64,000 bases of DNA from a virus. The notes beneath the pieces were generated by a model, which had not been told where the DNA came from, searched no databases, and worked only from the letters and a program-made list of their open reading frames with translations. The position numbers and the translations under genes were made by a program. Below, one piece after another: positions 56,867-64,000 of this stretch (the stretch's first letter is position 1; every line of letters starts with the position of its first letter). Location: positions 1-64,000 of IMG/VR virus record IMGVR_UViG_3300031963_011573. One strand, 5' to 3'.

Positions 56867-57964
56867 ATGGAAGAAAACTCAAAAGTTATATCATCAGAAA
56901 TTACTAATCGTGTAATTACAGTAGAAGATCTTTTAAATATATATAATGTATCTTTAGATAAATGGGAAATTGAAAAACAAATCCTCAACACATGGGAAGT
57001 TGGTGCGAAAGGACCAGATAATAAAATTGTTACTACTCCTTTATTTCAAGTAAAAGTTTGGTTAAAAAATAAACAAACTGAAATATTAAAAAATATTCGA
57101 GAAGAATTTATTGAAGATATTAAAAAATTATCTCCTAAAGTTGAAAAAATAAACTATAAACAAAAAGTAGATAAATACCCATTATTATTAGAAATTAATA
57201 TATTTGATTTACATTTAGGTAAAATAGCATGGTCTGAAGAAACTAACCATGATTATAATTTAGAAATAGCAAGTACTATATTTAACCAATGTATAAATGA
57301 ATTTATTGAAGAAACATCTAATAAAAATATAGACCGTATAGTTTTCCCTGTAGGAAATGATTTTTTTAACTCAGACAGATCTCATCCTTTTAATAGTACA
57401 ACTAAAGGCACACCACAAGAAGAAGACGCTAGATGGCAAAAAACATTTAGGTTAGGACGTCAATTATTAGTAGAAGCTATAAATAAACTTCAATATATTG
57501 CCCCTGTAGATGTGATTATGATTCCTGGTAATCATGATTTTGAAAGGAATTTTTATTTAGGTGATTCATTAGAAAGTTGGTTTTACAACAATGAAAATGT
57601 AACTGTAGATAATTCTGCAAATCCTAGAAAATATTATAAATACGGTGAAGTATTAATTGGTTATACGCATGGTAATGAAGAGAAAATAACTGATTTACCT
57701 TTAATTATGGCTAATGAAAAACCAACAGATTGGGCATTATCAACTTATAGAGAATTCCATTTAGGTCACTTACACCATAAAAAAGAAATTAAATTCAAAT
57801 CCACAGAAGAATACCAAGGAGTAATCATTAGATATTTCAATTCATTATCAGGTTCCGACTCATGGCATCATAAAAAAGGATACGTTGGAGCTAAACGTTC
57901 TGCTGAAGCATTACTCTGGGATAAAACTAAAGGTTTAAAAAATAATATCTATTTTACTTTATGA
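56867..57964 (+). CDS. Calcineurin-like metallophosphoesterase, 365 aa
   Basis: Motifs: INIFDLHLGK (about residues 106-115), VGNDFFNSD (about 161-169), IPGNHDFERN (about 221-230), YTHGNEEK and LGHLHHKKE (about 300-308). The first Asp-x-His is D-L-H as in other phage proteins of this group. An N-terminal 95-residue helical domain precedes it. Probably a DNA or nucleotide phosphoesterase of the SbcD-like superfamily, but no SbcC partner is nearby. Overlaps the next gene (ATGA). Confidence 0.85.
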   Translation: MEENSKVISSEITNRVITVEDLLNIYNVSLDKWEIEKQILNTWEVGAKGPDNKIVTTPLFQVKVWLKNKQTEILKNIREEFIEDIKKLSPKVEKINYKQKVDKYPLLLEINIFDLHLGKIAWSEETNHDYNLEIASTIFNQCINEFIEETSNKNIDRIVFPVGNDFFNSDRSHPFNSTTKGTPQEEDARWQKTFRLGRQLLVEAINKLQYIAPVDVIMIPGNHDFERNFYLGDSLESWFYNNENVTVDNSANPRKYYKYGEVLIGYTHGNEEKITDLPLIMANEKPTDWALSTYREFHLGHLHHKKEIKFKSTEEYQGVIIRYFNSLSGSDSWHHKKGYVGAKRSAEALLWDKTKGLKNNIYFTL

Positions 57965-58473
57965 AACCAGCAGATTTAGTTACACCTGAATTAATTCAAT
58001 ATTGTATTCAATTTAACACAATAGTGGTTTTAGGTTACACTAAAACAGGTAAACTTCCAATAGCTAAAAAAATTGCCCAAGAATTAGATCGTCCTTTATT
58101 TATTTCTGATGAGTATTTAGAATTAAAAGATCCATTAGATGCTTTTATGAGTGATGTTACTTGGCATCAAAGAAGAGGAAATCAAATAGTAATTGAAGGT
58201 ACTTTATGTTTTAGATTATTAAGAAAAGGTTTAGAATTATCTAATTTTAATACTGATTTAATTATCAAAACTAAATGTAATGATGAAACAATAAAACATT
58301 TTTATAGAATAGATGGTGAGGAATCTAAAATTAAACGAGCTCTCTCATTTAATCAAGGTTTAAATAAAATATGGGATGAATATAGAGGAATATTACAAAC
58401 TAAAACATATAATGAAATCCCTAAATTTATAGAATTAGAAACCACACTCCCTGAATATTCGTATTTCTCATAA
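57961..58473 (+). CDS. P-loop kinase-like protein, degenerate, 170 aa
   Basis: VVLGYTKTGKLPIAKKIAQE (residues 22-41) is in the position of a Walker A motif, but the usual Ser/Thr after GK is Leu. Later GNQIVIEGTLCFRLL resembles the Walker B/lid region of small kinases. May be an inactive or atypical nucleotide/polynucleotide kinase, co-translated with the phosphoesterase. Confidence 0.65.
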   Translation: MKPADLVTPELIQYCIQFNTIVVLGYTKTGKLPIAKKIAQELDRPLFISDEYLELKDPLDAFMSDVTWHQRRGNQIVIEGTLCFRLLRKGLELSNFNTDLIIKTKCNDETIKHFYRIDGEESKIKRALSFNQGLNKIWDEYRGILQTKTYNEIPKFIELETTLPEYSYFS

Positions 58474-58480
58474 TATTTAT
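58473..58480 (+). promoter_or_regulatory. Late-type promoter box ATATTTAT
   Basis: Starts 17 nt before the ATG at 58490, overlapping the upstream stop. Confidence 0.6.
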
Positions 58481-58489
58481 TAACATATT

Positions 58490-58948
58490 ATGATTAAATT
58501 AATTAATTTACTCAAAGAAATTACTGGGTTCTCAAATTGGAAAATACCTTCCTCGTCTCAACTTAAACAAGAGTTTAAGATAGAACAAGAAATGAAGGGT
58601 AATGAATTTTGGGAAGATGAAGAAGCTTTTTTAAATGCTGTTAAAAACGGTAAAATTGTAACTGTTACTCCTTCTGAAGATCAAGATATAGATTATAGAA
58701 GCGGAACCGAATCATATGAAGAACTTTTAGGTCTTATTAAATCATATCGATCATATCCTGAATTTAGAAATGAAAAAACATTGCAATCTATTTATGATGG
58801 ATTTAAAAATAATTCTCCTATGGATTTACCGATAATTATAGAAGACGATAACGGGTATAGAAGAATTTTTTCTGGGAATACAAGAATGGATATAGCTTTT
58901 CAATTAGGTATAAACCCGAAAGTATTACTCATTAAAGGAGATTTATGA
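58490..58948 (+). CDS. ParB/sulfiredoxin-fold-like protein with leader, 152 aa
   Basis: Starts MIKLINLLKEITGF (shared leader). Residues about 115-150 (MDLPIIIEDDNGYRRIFSGN and TRMDIAFQLGINPKVLLI) resemble the ParB/Srx core, with GNTR in place of the usual G-x-H-R motif. Such domains act as nucleases, CTPases or kinases; activity here is unknown. With the leader it is a candidate injected protein. Overlaps the next gene (ATGA). Confidence 0.68.
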   Translation: MIKLINLLKEITGFSNWKIPSSSQLKQEFKIEQEMKGNEFWEDEEAFLNAVKNGKIVTVTPSEDQDIDYRSGTESYEELLGLIKSYRSYPEFRNEKTLQSIYDGFKNNSPMDLPIIIEDDNGYRRIFSGNTRMDIAFQLGINPKVLLIKGDL

Positions 58949-59514
58949 TTAGATTAGTAGATTTATTAAAAGAAATAAACGAGGCCAAACAAGTAGGAGA
59001 CATCTATCATTTTACTGATACTGATACTATAACCTCTATGATCAAAGATTATGGAGGCATAACCTTAGACCCTTCATTCTCTAGCTTTGCAGCAGATAAG
59101 TACTATTCCTTTACCAGAAACCCCAACTTAGGCACTCTTTCAGAAGAAAAACACCACGTTAGAATAAAACTTAATGGAGATAAAATGTCCAATAAATATA
59201 AATTTGAGCCATATGCTGATTTAGAAAGTGGTGAAGATTTATACTCTAAAAACGCTCCTAATTATGAATCTGAAGAACGAATTAATTCTAAAAAATATGG
59301 AGAAATAAATTTAACTCCATATATTGAAGAAATAACTATCATTAGTCCTGATAGTTTTAAAGAATATCTTGAAAGTTATCATTCTGGTACTAAATATTAT
59401 GATGAAATATTAAATGATTATAATTTTGTTTTAGATTGGATTAAATCTAAAAATATACCTCTTAAATTCTCCCAAGCTAGATCCACATCCTCCATTAGGA
59501 GAGCAGCTGAATAA
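58945..59514 (+). CDS. ADP-ribosyltransferase-like protein with leader, 189 aa
   Basis: Starts MIRLVDLLKEINEA (shared leader). Then GDIYHFTDTDTITSMI (H22), a YYSFTRNPNLG strand (Y54-S55) and ESEERINSK (E108-E111) are spaced like the H-Y/S-E catalytic set of ART-fold proteins. T4 packages an ADP-ribosyltransferase (Alt) that modifies host RNA polymerase on injection. By analogy this could be an injected host-modifying enzyme. Fold assignment comes from motif spacing, so it needs confirmation. Confidence 0.6.
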   Translation: MIRLVDLLKEINEAKQVGDIYHFTDTDTITSMIKDYGGITLDPSFSSFAADKYYSFTRNPNLGTLSEEKHHVRIKLNGDKMSNKYKFEPYADLESGEDLYSKNAPNYESEERINSKKYGEINLTPYIEEITIISPDSFKEYLESYHSGTKYYDEILNDYNFVLDWIKSKNIPLKFSQARSTSSIRRAAE

Positions 59515-59521
59515 TATTTAT
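59514..59521 (+). promoter_or_regulatory. Late-type promoter box ATATTTAT
   Basis: Starts 12 nt before the ATG at 59526; transcripts would be almost leaderless. Confidence 0.55.
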
Positions 59522-59525
59522 TAAT

Positions 59526-60635
59526 ATGGAACGTTTACGACAACTTATAAAAGAAGTACTTTCAACTCCACCTAAAAAAGATAGCTGTAATTGTGGTTGT
59601 CATGATTGTGATAATGTAGGTAATACTGGTGTAGTATTAAATGAAAGTTTAGTTAAAAAAGATATATTGTCGGAAAATCTGCGTTATCACGTGGATAATA
59701 AACTACCACTAACTGAAAACACATTCCGTTATGGTTCTCAAGCATTCCTTGATTTATGGTCGGAAGCTCGTTATTTATATTTACGTGAAATAATTCATGT
59801 AAATGATGATGATAAAGAAATTTTACTTGAAACTAATTTAGGTGAATATGGAATGTATGAAGGTAACAAAGTACCTTTAGATTTACCTATGTTAGAGGAA
59901 AACCAATACCAACCTATCTTAGAAGATATTAAGATGTATGGTAAAATATACGAGGCTGTAAATATAGAAAATTCCTACAAACTAGATGATATTAAATCAA
60001 ACGAAGTAGGAAATGAATTTATTTTTACAGATAAACATGGTATTAAACGTAAATTGATGTTTTTAAGAGGAAATAGCGTTAAATTGTTATGGTTTAACCC
60101 CACCACTCAAGAATGGACAACAGACGATATTCCTAGTAAATATGAAGATGAAAAAGTAATGAATACTTTTGGTATGTTATTAGTTAAAGTAATATTACCA
60201 AAATATGGTTCATTTAATTTTCAAGCTTTAAATGCCGCTCGTTACCGTTTATTTAGAGCATTAATCTATAATAATTTAGACACTTCAAAATATGAAATGG
60301 ATTATGACGATGAAAACAAATCAATTGAAGTTCATCAAATAGATACATTAACAGAAGAAGATAAAAAGAAAACTCCACCAATTGGAAAACCAAAACGTGG
60401 TGGATCTAAAAAATTCTACGTTTATGTTAGAAATAAAGGTAAAGTTAAAAAAGTATCTTTTGGACAAGTAGGAATGTCTGCTAAAATAAATGACCCTAAA
60501 GCACGCAGAGCATTTGCTGCACGTCACGATTGTAAAAATAAAACAGATAGAACTAAACCTTCATATTGGAGTTGTAGGCTTCCAAGGTACGCATCTTTAT
60601 TAGGTCTAAAAAGTTCTTTTAGCGGTTTCTGGTAA
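59526..60635 (+). CDS. Leader-bearing late protein with C-terminal basic domain, 369 aa
   Basis: Residues 1-14 (MERLRQLIKEVLST) are the shared leader, followed by a Cys cluster (CNCGCHDC, about 20-28) that could bind metal. The C-terminal 80 residues (KFYVYVRNKGKVKKVSFGQV, ARRAFAARHDCKNKTDRTKP, YWSCRLPR) form a domain I recall from many T4-type phage internal proteins. Abundant acidic middle. Likely packaged or head-associated. Confidence 0.72.
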   Translation: MERLRQLIKEVLSTPPKKDSCNCGCHDCDNVGNTGVVLNESLVKKDILSENLRYHVDNKLPLTENTFRYGSQAFLDLWSEARYLYLREIIHVNDDDKEILLETNLGEYGMYEGNKVPLDLPMLEENQYQPILEDIKMYGKIYEAVNIENSYKLDDIKSNEVGNEFIFTDKHGIKRKLMFLRGNSVKLLWFNPTTQEWTTDDIPSKYEDEKVMNTFGMLLVKVILPKYGSFNFQALNAARYRLFRALIYNNLDTSKYEMDYDDENKSIEVHQIDTLTEEDKKKTPPIGKPKRGGSKKFYVYVRNKGKVKKVSFGQVGMSAKINDPKARRAFAARHDCKNKTDRTKPSYWSCRLPRYASLLGLKSSFSGFW

Positions 60636-60650
60636 TAAAAAATTAAATTT

Positions 60651-60809
60651 ATGAAAAAATCTGAATTAAAACAACTTATCAAAGAAGAAATTATCCAACA
60701 AAAACTTTTAGAGGAAAAAAATAAAAAAGCCTCTAAAATTAACCAGAATCTTTCAAATTTGATAGAAAAAATGAAAAAAGACTTCAATATAGAAGATGAG
60801 CGATTTTGA
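60651..60809 (+). CDS. Leader-type peptide, 52 aa
   Basis: Reads MKKSELKQLIKEEIIQQKLL and continues as one charged helix: essentially the shared leader plus a short tail. Overlaps the next gene by 14 nt. Confidence 0.6.
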   Translation: MKKSELKQLIKEEIIQQKLLEEKNKKASKINQNLSNLIEKMKKDFNIEDERF

Positions 60810-61410
60810 TAAAATAAAACCTTTACAAAATAAAATAGATACTCTTTTACTAGATATAAAAGATGTAAAACCTAATCTATATGAAGACTATTCAAACATA
60901 GTTGATTATTCTATAAATGGTTTTATTGATTTGGGAGCTGAATATATTAAAAACAACCCACAAGAATTTGAAATTTTTCTAAAAAAATTAAATGACATTA
61001 TTAAAATATTAATATTTATTAAAACTAAAGAAAACATTCAAGAGGAAAAAGAAAAACGCGATAGGTGTTTACGTATTGCAGATCGCAAATACGATAAACC
61101 ATCCGCTTACAAATCTGGTGCTGTTGTTAAGTGTCGTAAAGGTATGATTTGGAAAGGTTTAAAAGAAGAAGTAATTCTTGAAAAAGTAAAAGAAACCCTC
61201 CGCACTTGGTTTTCCCGTAAAGGAACACCTGGTAAAAAAGGTGGATGGGTTGATTGTAATGCACCTATTAAAAAAGATGGCAAAATAACAGGATATAAAT
61301 CATGCGGTAGAGAAGAAGGAGAAAAACGCTCAAAATACCCTTCATGTCGTCCTACACCTTCACAATGTAAAACACCTGGTAAAGGTACTAAATGGGGTAA
61401 AACAAAATAG
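60796..61410 (+). CDS. DUF5872-like Cys-rich protein, 204 aa
   Basis: C-terminal domain LRTWFSRKGTPGKKGGWVDC, GYKSCGREEGEKRSKYPSCR and PTPSQCKTPGKGTKWGK: four or five cysteines in a basic context, as in the DUF5872 family of marine phages. A second motif DRCLRIADRKYDKPSAYKSG (about residues 89-108) is also typical. Function unknown; basic and probably DNA-contacting. Confidence 0.78.
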   Translation: MSDFDKIKPLQNKIDTLLLDIKDVKPNLYEDYSNIVDYSINGFIDLGAEYIKNNPQEFEIFLKKLNDIIKILIFIKTKENIQEEKEKRDRCLRIADRKYDKPSAYKSGAVVKCRKGMIWKGLKEEVILEKVKETLRTWFSRKGTPGKKGGWVDCNAPIKKDGKITGYKSCGREEGEKRSKYPSCRPTPSQCKTPGKGTKWGKTK

Positions 61411-61412
61411 AT

Positions 61413-61853
61413 ATGGATAACTTTGATTTAAGAAAATATTTAGCTGAAGGTAAATTATATGAAGCAGCTATGGCTTGTCCTTTACCTACCCAAGATTTAG
61501 AACTTAACACCAAAAATAGAGACTCAGCTATTAAAGCAGATTATATTAAATATGGTCCTTTAAATGTTGATGAACCTGGAGATTATTGGGACGAATTAGC
61601 AGAACATTGGGATACAACAGTTGAAGCTGCTAAACAATCTTTATGTGCAAATTGTGCAGCATTTGATATTTCCCCAAGAATGGAAGATTGTATGCCTGGA
61701 CCATTACAAGATGAAGATGGAAAATTAGGATATTGTTGGATGCATAGTTTTAAGTGCCATTCAGCTCGTACTTGTAGGACATGGGCTAAAGGTGGTCCTA
61801 TTACACAAGATAGTATATCTTATGATTGGCAAGAGCGTAAAGAAAGTGAGTAA
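61413..61853 (+). CDS. Cys-rich metal-binding-like protein with leader, 146 aa
   Basis: Starts MDNFDLRKYLAEGKLYEAAM, close to the leader of the 53835 product and resembling T4 capsid-targeting peptides with an L-x-E cleavage motif. The C-terminal half has SLCANCAAFDISPRMEDCMP and GYCWMHSFKCHSARTCRTWA, seven cysteines that could hold an Fe-S cluster or zinc. I recall this Cys domain from cyanophages. Candidate packaged protein. Confidence 0.74.
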   Translation: MDNFDLRKYLAEGKLYEAAMACPLPTQDLELNTKNRDSAIKADYIKYGPLNVDEPGDYWDELAEHWDTTVEAAKQSLCANCAAFDISPRMEDCMPGPLQDEDGKLGYCWMHSFKCHSARTCRTWAKGGPITQDSISYDWQERKESE

Positions 61854-62109
61854 ACCATACATTGACATAGAAGTTACAGACAAATATATTATTCGTGAGT
61901 TTAACGAAAATATAGATCCAATTGAATTAAAATGGCATAGGGATTTAGAGAGTCGTACTGTTGAAATTTTAGAAGATACAGATTGGAAACTTCAATTAGA
62001 TAATAGCTTGCCTACCTCACTAAAAGAACATATATTTATACCTGCATTAGAATGGCATCGTGTAATAAAAGGAACAGGAACATTAAAGTTAAAAATACAT
62101 AAATTATGA
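61846..62109 (+). CDS. Conserved phage protein, 87 aa (GTG start)
   Basis: The likely start is GTG at 61846, overlapping the previous stop; an in-frame ATG at 61792 would overlap 60 bases of the previous gene. Pattern YIIREFNENIDPIELKWHRD, RTVEILEDTDWKLQLD and FIPALEWHRVIKGTG: I recall this as a cupin-like small family in myoviruses. Ligand unknown. Confidence 0.68.
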   Translation: MSKPYIDIEVTDKYIIREFNENIDPIELKWHRDLESRTVEILEDTDWKLQLDNSLPTSLKEHIFIPALEWHRVIKGTGTLKLKIHKL

Positions 62110-62387
62110 AAAAAACTGATTTAAAAAATACAATCAAAGAGGAAATTAAAAAAGTATTAATGGAGGAAACGAGTAGAACATCTATACCTCTTATCCGTGG
62201 AGCTCTTAATCAAATAGAAGAGAATGGTAAAATAGAAACTATGAATGCTATGCTTAGAAATCTTACAGATGAAGAAGCTAGACAATTCAATTTACTTGTT
62301 CAAAAAGGAATAGGAAAAGAAATTAAAAGGATCCCAACTAATTCCCCAGCAGCTGATCCTCGTTTAACCCCAGGAACAACAGATTAA
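62106..62387 (+). CDS. Leader-bearing late protein, 93 aa
   Basis: Starts MKKTDLKNTIKEEIKKVLME (shared leader), then a helical segment with LTDEEARQFNLLVQKG and a Pro-rich tail. ATGA overlap with the previous gene. Candidate internal or assembly protein. Confidence 0.62.
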   Translation: MKKTDLKNTIKEEIKKVLMEETSRTSIPLIRGALNQIEENGKIETMNAMLRNLTDEEARQFNLLVQKGIGKEIKRIPTNSPAADPRLTPGTTD

Positions 62388-62439
62388 CATTTAGAGCAGA
62401 TCTATAGCCTGTTCGTTTAAAAAATATTTTTGGAGTTGT

Positions 62440-62468
62440 AGCCCGATCTTTGGATTCGGGCTTTTTTT
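62440..62468 (+). terminator. Terminator overlapping the next promoter
   Basis: AGCCCGA (62440-62446) pairs with TCGGGCT (62456-62462), followed by seven T. The loop contains the TTTG box of the promoter for the next gene. Confidence 0.85.
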
Positions 62469-62478
62469 ATTATATATT
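62446..62478 (+). promoter_or_regulatory. Host-like promoter, TTTG class, nested in terminator
   Basis: ATCTTTG box in the hairpin loop and TATATTTAA at the usual distance; same box as at 27932. Confidence 0.6.
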
Positions 62479-62496
62479 TAAAACAAAATAAGAGTT

Positions 62497-62970
62497 ATGA
62501 ATATATTTTATATCAATGAAAATCCGATTATTGCTGCTCGTGAATTAACGGATGATCATATTAGAAAAATGCAAATTGAAAGTGCACAAATGTGTAGTAC
62601 TGCTCATTGGGTAAGTGGTTCAACTGCCCCTTACAAACAATCACATACTAACCACCCATCAGCAAAATGGACAAGAGAATCTATACAACATTATAGATGG
62701 TTAGTTCAACATGGTTTAGAAATATGTGATGAATTTGAAAAACGATATGGTAAAAGACATAAAACAAAAGATGTACTTGAATGGTTACAAAATAACGAAC
62801 CTAATATCCCTGATACCGGATTTGTTAACCCTCCTCAGTGTATGCCCGATCAATATAAATTAGAAGATACTGTGGAAGCGTATAAGAATTTTTATGTTAA
62901 TGACAAGGTAAAAGTAAAAAAATTAGATTGGAAAAAATTAAACAATAAACCAAGATGGATAAACGAATAG
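62497..62970 (+). CDS. Pyrimidine-dimer glycosylase-like (Pyr_excise family) protein, 157 aa
   Basis: Conserved pattern NENPIIAARELTDDHIRKMQ (about residues 7-26), ESAQMC, HPSAKWTRESIQHYRWL and KRYGKRHKTKDVL, then PPQCMPDQYK, matching phage members of the T4 DenV/Pyr_excise superfamily as I recall it. The canonical T4 DenV enzyme acts on UV dimers, but many phage relatives are untested. Overlaps the FAD-enzyme gene by 16 nt. Confidence 0.65.
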   Translation: MNIFYINENPIIAARELTDDHIRKMQIESAQMCSTAHWVSGSTAPYKQSHTNHPSAKWTRESIQHYRWLVQHGLEICDEFEKRYGKRHKTKDVLEWLQNNEPNIPDTGFVNPPQCMPDQYKLEDTVEAYKNFYVNDKVKVKKLDWKKLNNKPRWINE

Positions 62971-64000
62971 TAATAGTAGGAGCCGGTGTGGCAGGTGTAA
63001 ATGCTGCAACTAAGTTAGTAGATAATGGATATCCTGGAGAATTAATTACATTAATTGATATGGGTAAAGATCCATATAACCGTAAACCTGAAGAAGTAAT
63101 GACAGGTTTTTTAGGTGCTGGAGGTTGGTCTGATGGTAAATTAACTTACCATACAGCAATTGGAGGACAATTATCAAAATACTGTGGTGAGGATAAAGCA
63201 ATGGAATTAATGGATCAAGTGATTACTAATTTCAAACGTTTTCACCCTAAACCAGAGGAAGTACAATGCTCAAATCCTGAAGCAGAACCTGAATTTATTA
63301 AACCATATTTTGGTTTACGTTTATTTCCTGTATGGCACGTAGGAACAGATTATCTATCTGAAATTGCTAAAAATTGGTATGATTATTTAGTGTCTAAAGG
63401 TGTTAATTTTATTTGGGAAAATAAAGTTCATGATATTAATGCTGAACTTAATTTAGTTCTTTACTATGATCCAATTACAGCCGTTGGTAAAGGAATTTCA
63501 TATGATGAACTTATCTTTGCAGTAGGCAAATCAGGCATTGACTTTGCCCAACAATTAGCTAATAAATATAAACTCCCAGATGAACCAAAATCAGTTCAAA
63601 TTGGTGTTCGATTTGAGGCACCACAAGAACACTTCCAAAAACTAATCGATATATCATATGACTTTAAGTTATATAGAAAATTTGATGATGAAGGTGTTTC
63701 GTTACGTTCATTTTGTACAAACAATAATGCAGCTTATGTTGCTGTAGAGGAAACATATGGAGATCATAGCTACAATGGACATGCAAAGAAAGATGAAGCA
63801 TATAGAAATAATATGACTAACTTTGGTATCTTAATGGAAATTAATGGTATTGAAGATCCATTTAAGTGGTCACGTGATGTAGTAAACAAATTACAATTTA
63901 ACGGAACAGGTTTATATTATAGTCCATCTCGTACACCTTCAACCACATCAGAAGGTAATAACGTAACATCTTTCCAAATTGAATTTTTAGATGGTGTAAG
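62955..64000 (+). CDS. FAD-dependent dehydrogenase (COG2509-like), cut by window end
   Basis: N-terminal Rossmann motif IVIVGAGVAGVNAA (residues 5-18) and FLGAGGWSDGKLTYH (about 52-66), the second a hallmark of the uncharacterised FAD-dependent dehydrogenases of COG2509. A further VGKSG segment (about 193-197) closes the FAD domain. At least 348 residues are in the window; the rest lies beyond 64000. Redox enzymes of this kind are unusual in phages; it may act in a cofactor or tRNA/nucleotide modification step (unknown). Confidence 0.8.
   Translation, partial: MDKRIVIVGAGVAGVNAATKLVDNGYPGELITLIDMGKDPYNRKPEEVMTGFLGAGGWSDGKLTYHTAIGGQLSKYCGEDKAMELMDQVITNFKRFHPKPEEVQCSNPEAEPEFIKPYFGLRLFPVWHVGTDYLSEIAKNWYDYLVSKGVNFIWENKVHDINAELNLVLYYDPITAVGKGISYDELIFAVGKSGIDFAQQLANKYKLPDEPKSVQIGVRFEAPQEHFQKLIDISYDFKLYRKFDDEGVSLRSFCTNNNAAYVAVEETYGDHSYNGHAKKDEAYRNNMTNFGILMEINGIEDPFKWSRDVVNKLQFNGTGLYYSPSRTPSTTSEGNNVTSFQIEFLDGV

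Noticed and set aside
57961-58473. Active polynucleotide kinase
   Set aside because: The Walker A Ser/Thr is replaced by Leu and no clear catalytic Asp motif is seen, so only a kinase-like fold is claimed.

Overview
The window looks like part of the genome of a large T4-type myovirus infecting a member of the Bacteroidota, most likely a flavobacterium. T4-type structural signatures: a gp25-like wedge protein, a gp6/baseplate-J-like wedge protein, a spike-like protein with a repetitive beta-rich C-terminus, an S74-chaperoned tail fibre, a zinc-finger/Toprim primase and a gp55-like late sigma factor. Host signatures: low GC, almost no Shine-Dalgarno sequences, promoters of the Bacteroidota TTTG / TAnnTTT kind, flavobacterial signal peptides ending in Gln, an Hc1-like histone fragment, and a secreted protein with a type IX secretion (T9SS) C-terminal sorting domain. 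All convincing genes are on the + strand.

Layout. 1-2 kb: a structured untranslated stretch, then tRNA-Thr(TGT), -Asp(GTC), -Leu(TAA), -Ser(TGA) and -Ala(TGC) among small membrane-protein genes. 2.0-3.3 kb: the T9SS-type secreted protein. 3.3-31 kb: a long accessory region of about 85 mostly small genes, with a few recognisable ones (two phosphoesterase/ligase enzymes, a RecA-fold ATPase, two DUF932 paralogues, GIY-YIG-type nucleases, an AT-hook protein). It also holds two tRNA-like RNAs without an anticodon arm, an iteron-like array (22.9-23.2 kb) and two further untranslated stretches (26.9 and 27.7 kb). 31-33 kb: HD-domain protein and late sigma factor. 33-50 kb: baseplate and tail module. 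50-58.5 kb: primase, PD-(D/E)XK nuclease, Zn protease, internal-head-like proteins, phosphoesterase. 58.5-62.4 kb: a run of small late proteins sharing an N-terminal leader. 62.4-64 kb: Pyr_excise-like protein and a FAD-dependent dehydrogenase cut by the window edge.

Regulation can be read by eye. (1) About 36 promoters between 4.0 and 27.3 kb consist of a GGAATAG-like box (GGA nearly invariant), exactly 19 nt, then GTATATT. (2) A smaller set replaces the GGA box with TTTG at the same distance, as in host housekeeping promoters. (3) Late genes carry ATATTTAT, often starting exactly 14 nt before the ATG. In several class-1 promoters a hairpin sits inside the spacer, so the terminator of one operon is nested in the promoter of the next.

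The most interesting systems are the two-box promoter set with nested terminators, the shared N-terminal leader on at least ten otherwise unrelated late proteins (candidate capsid-targeting peptides for injected proteins, including an ADP-ribosyltransferase-like protein and a Zn protease), the tRNA-like RNA pair, and the phage-borne T9SS cargo. All calls come from reading the sequence; no searches or folding programs were run.
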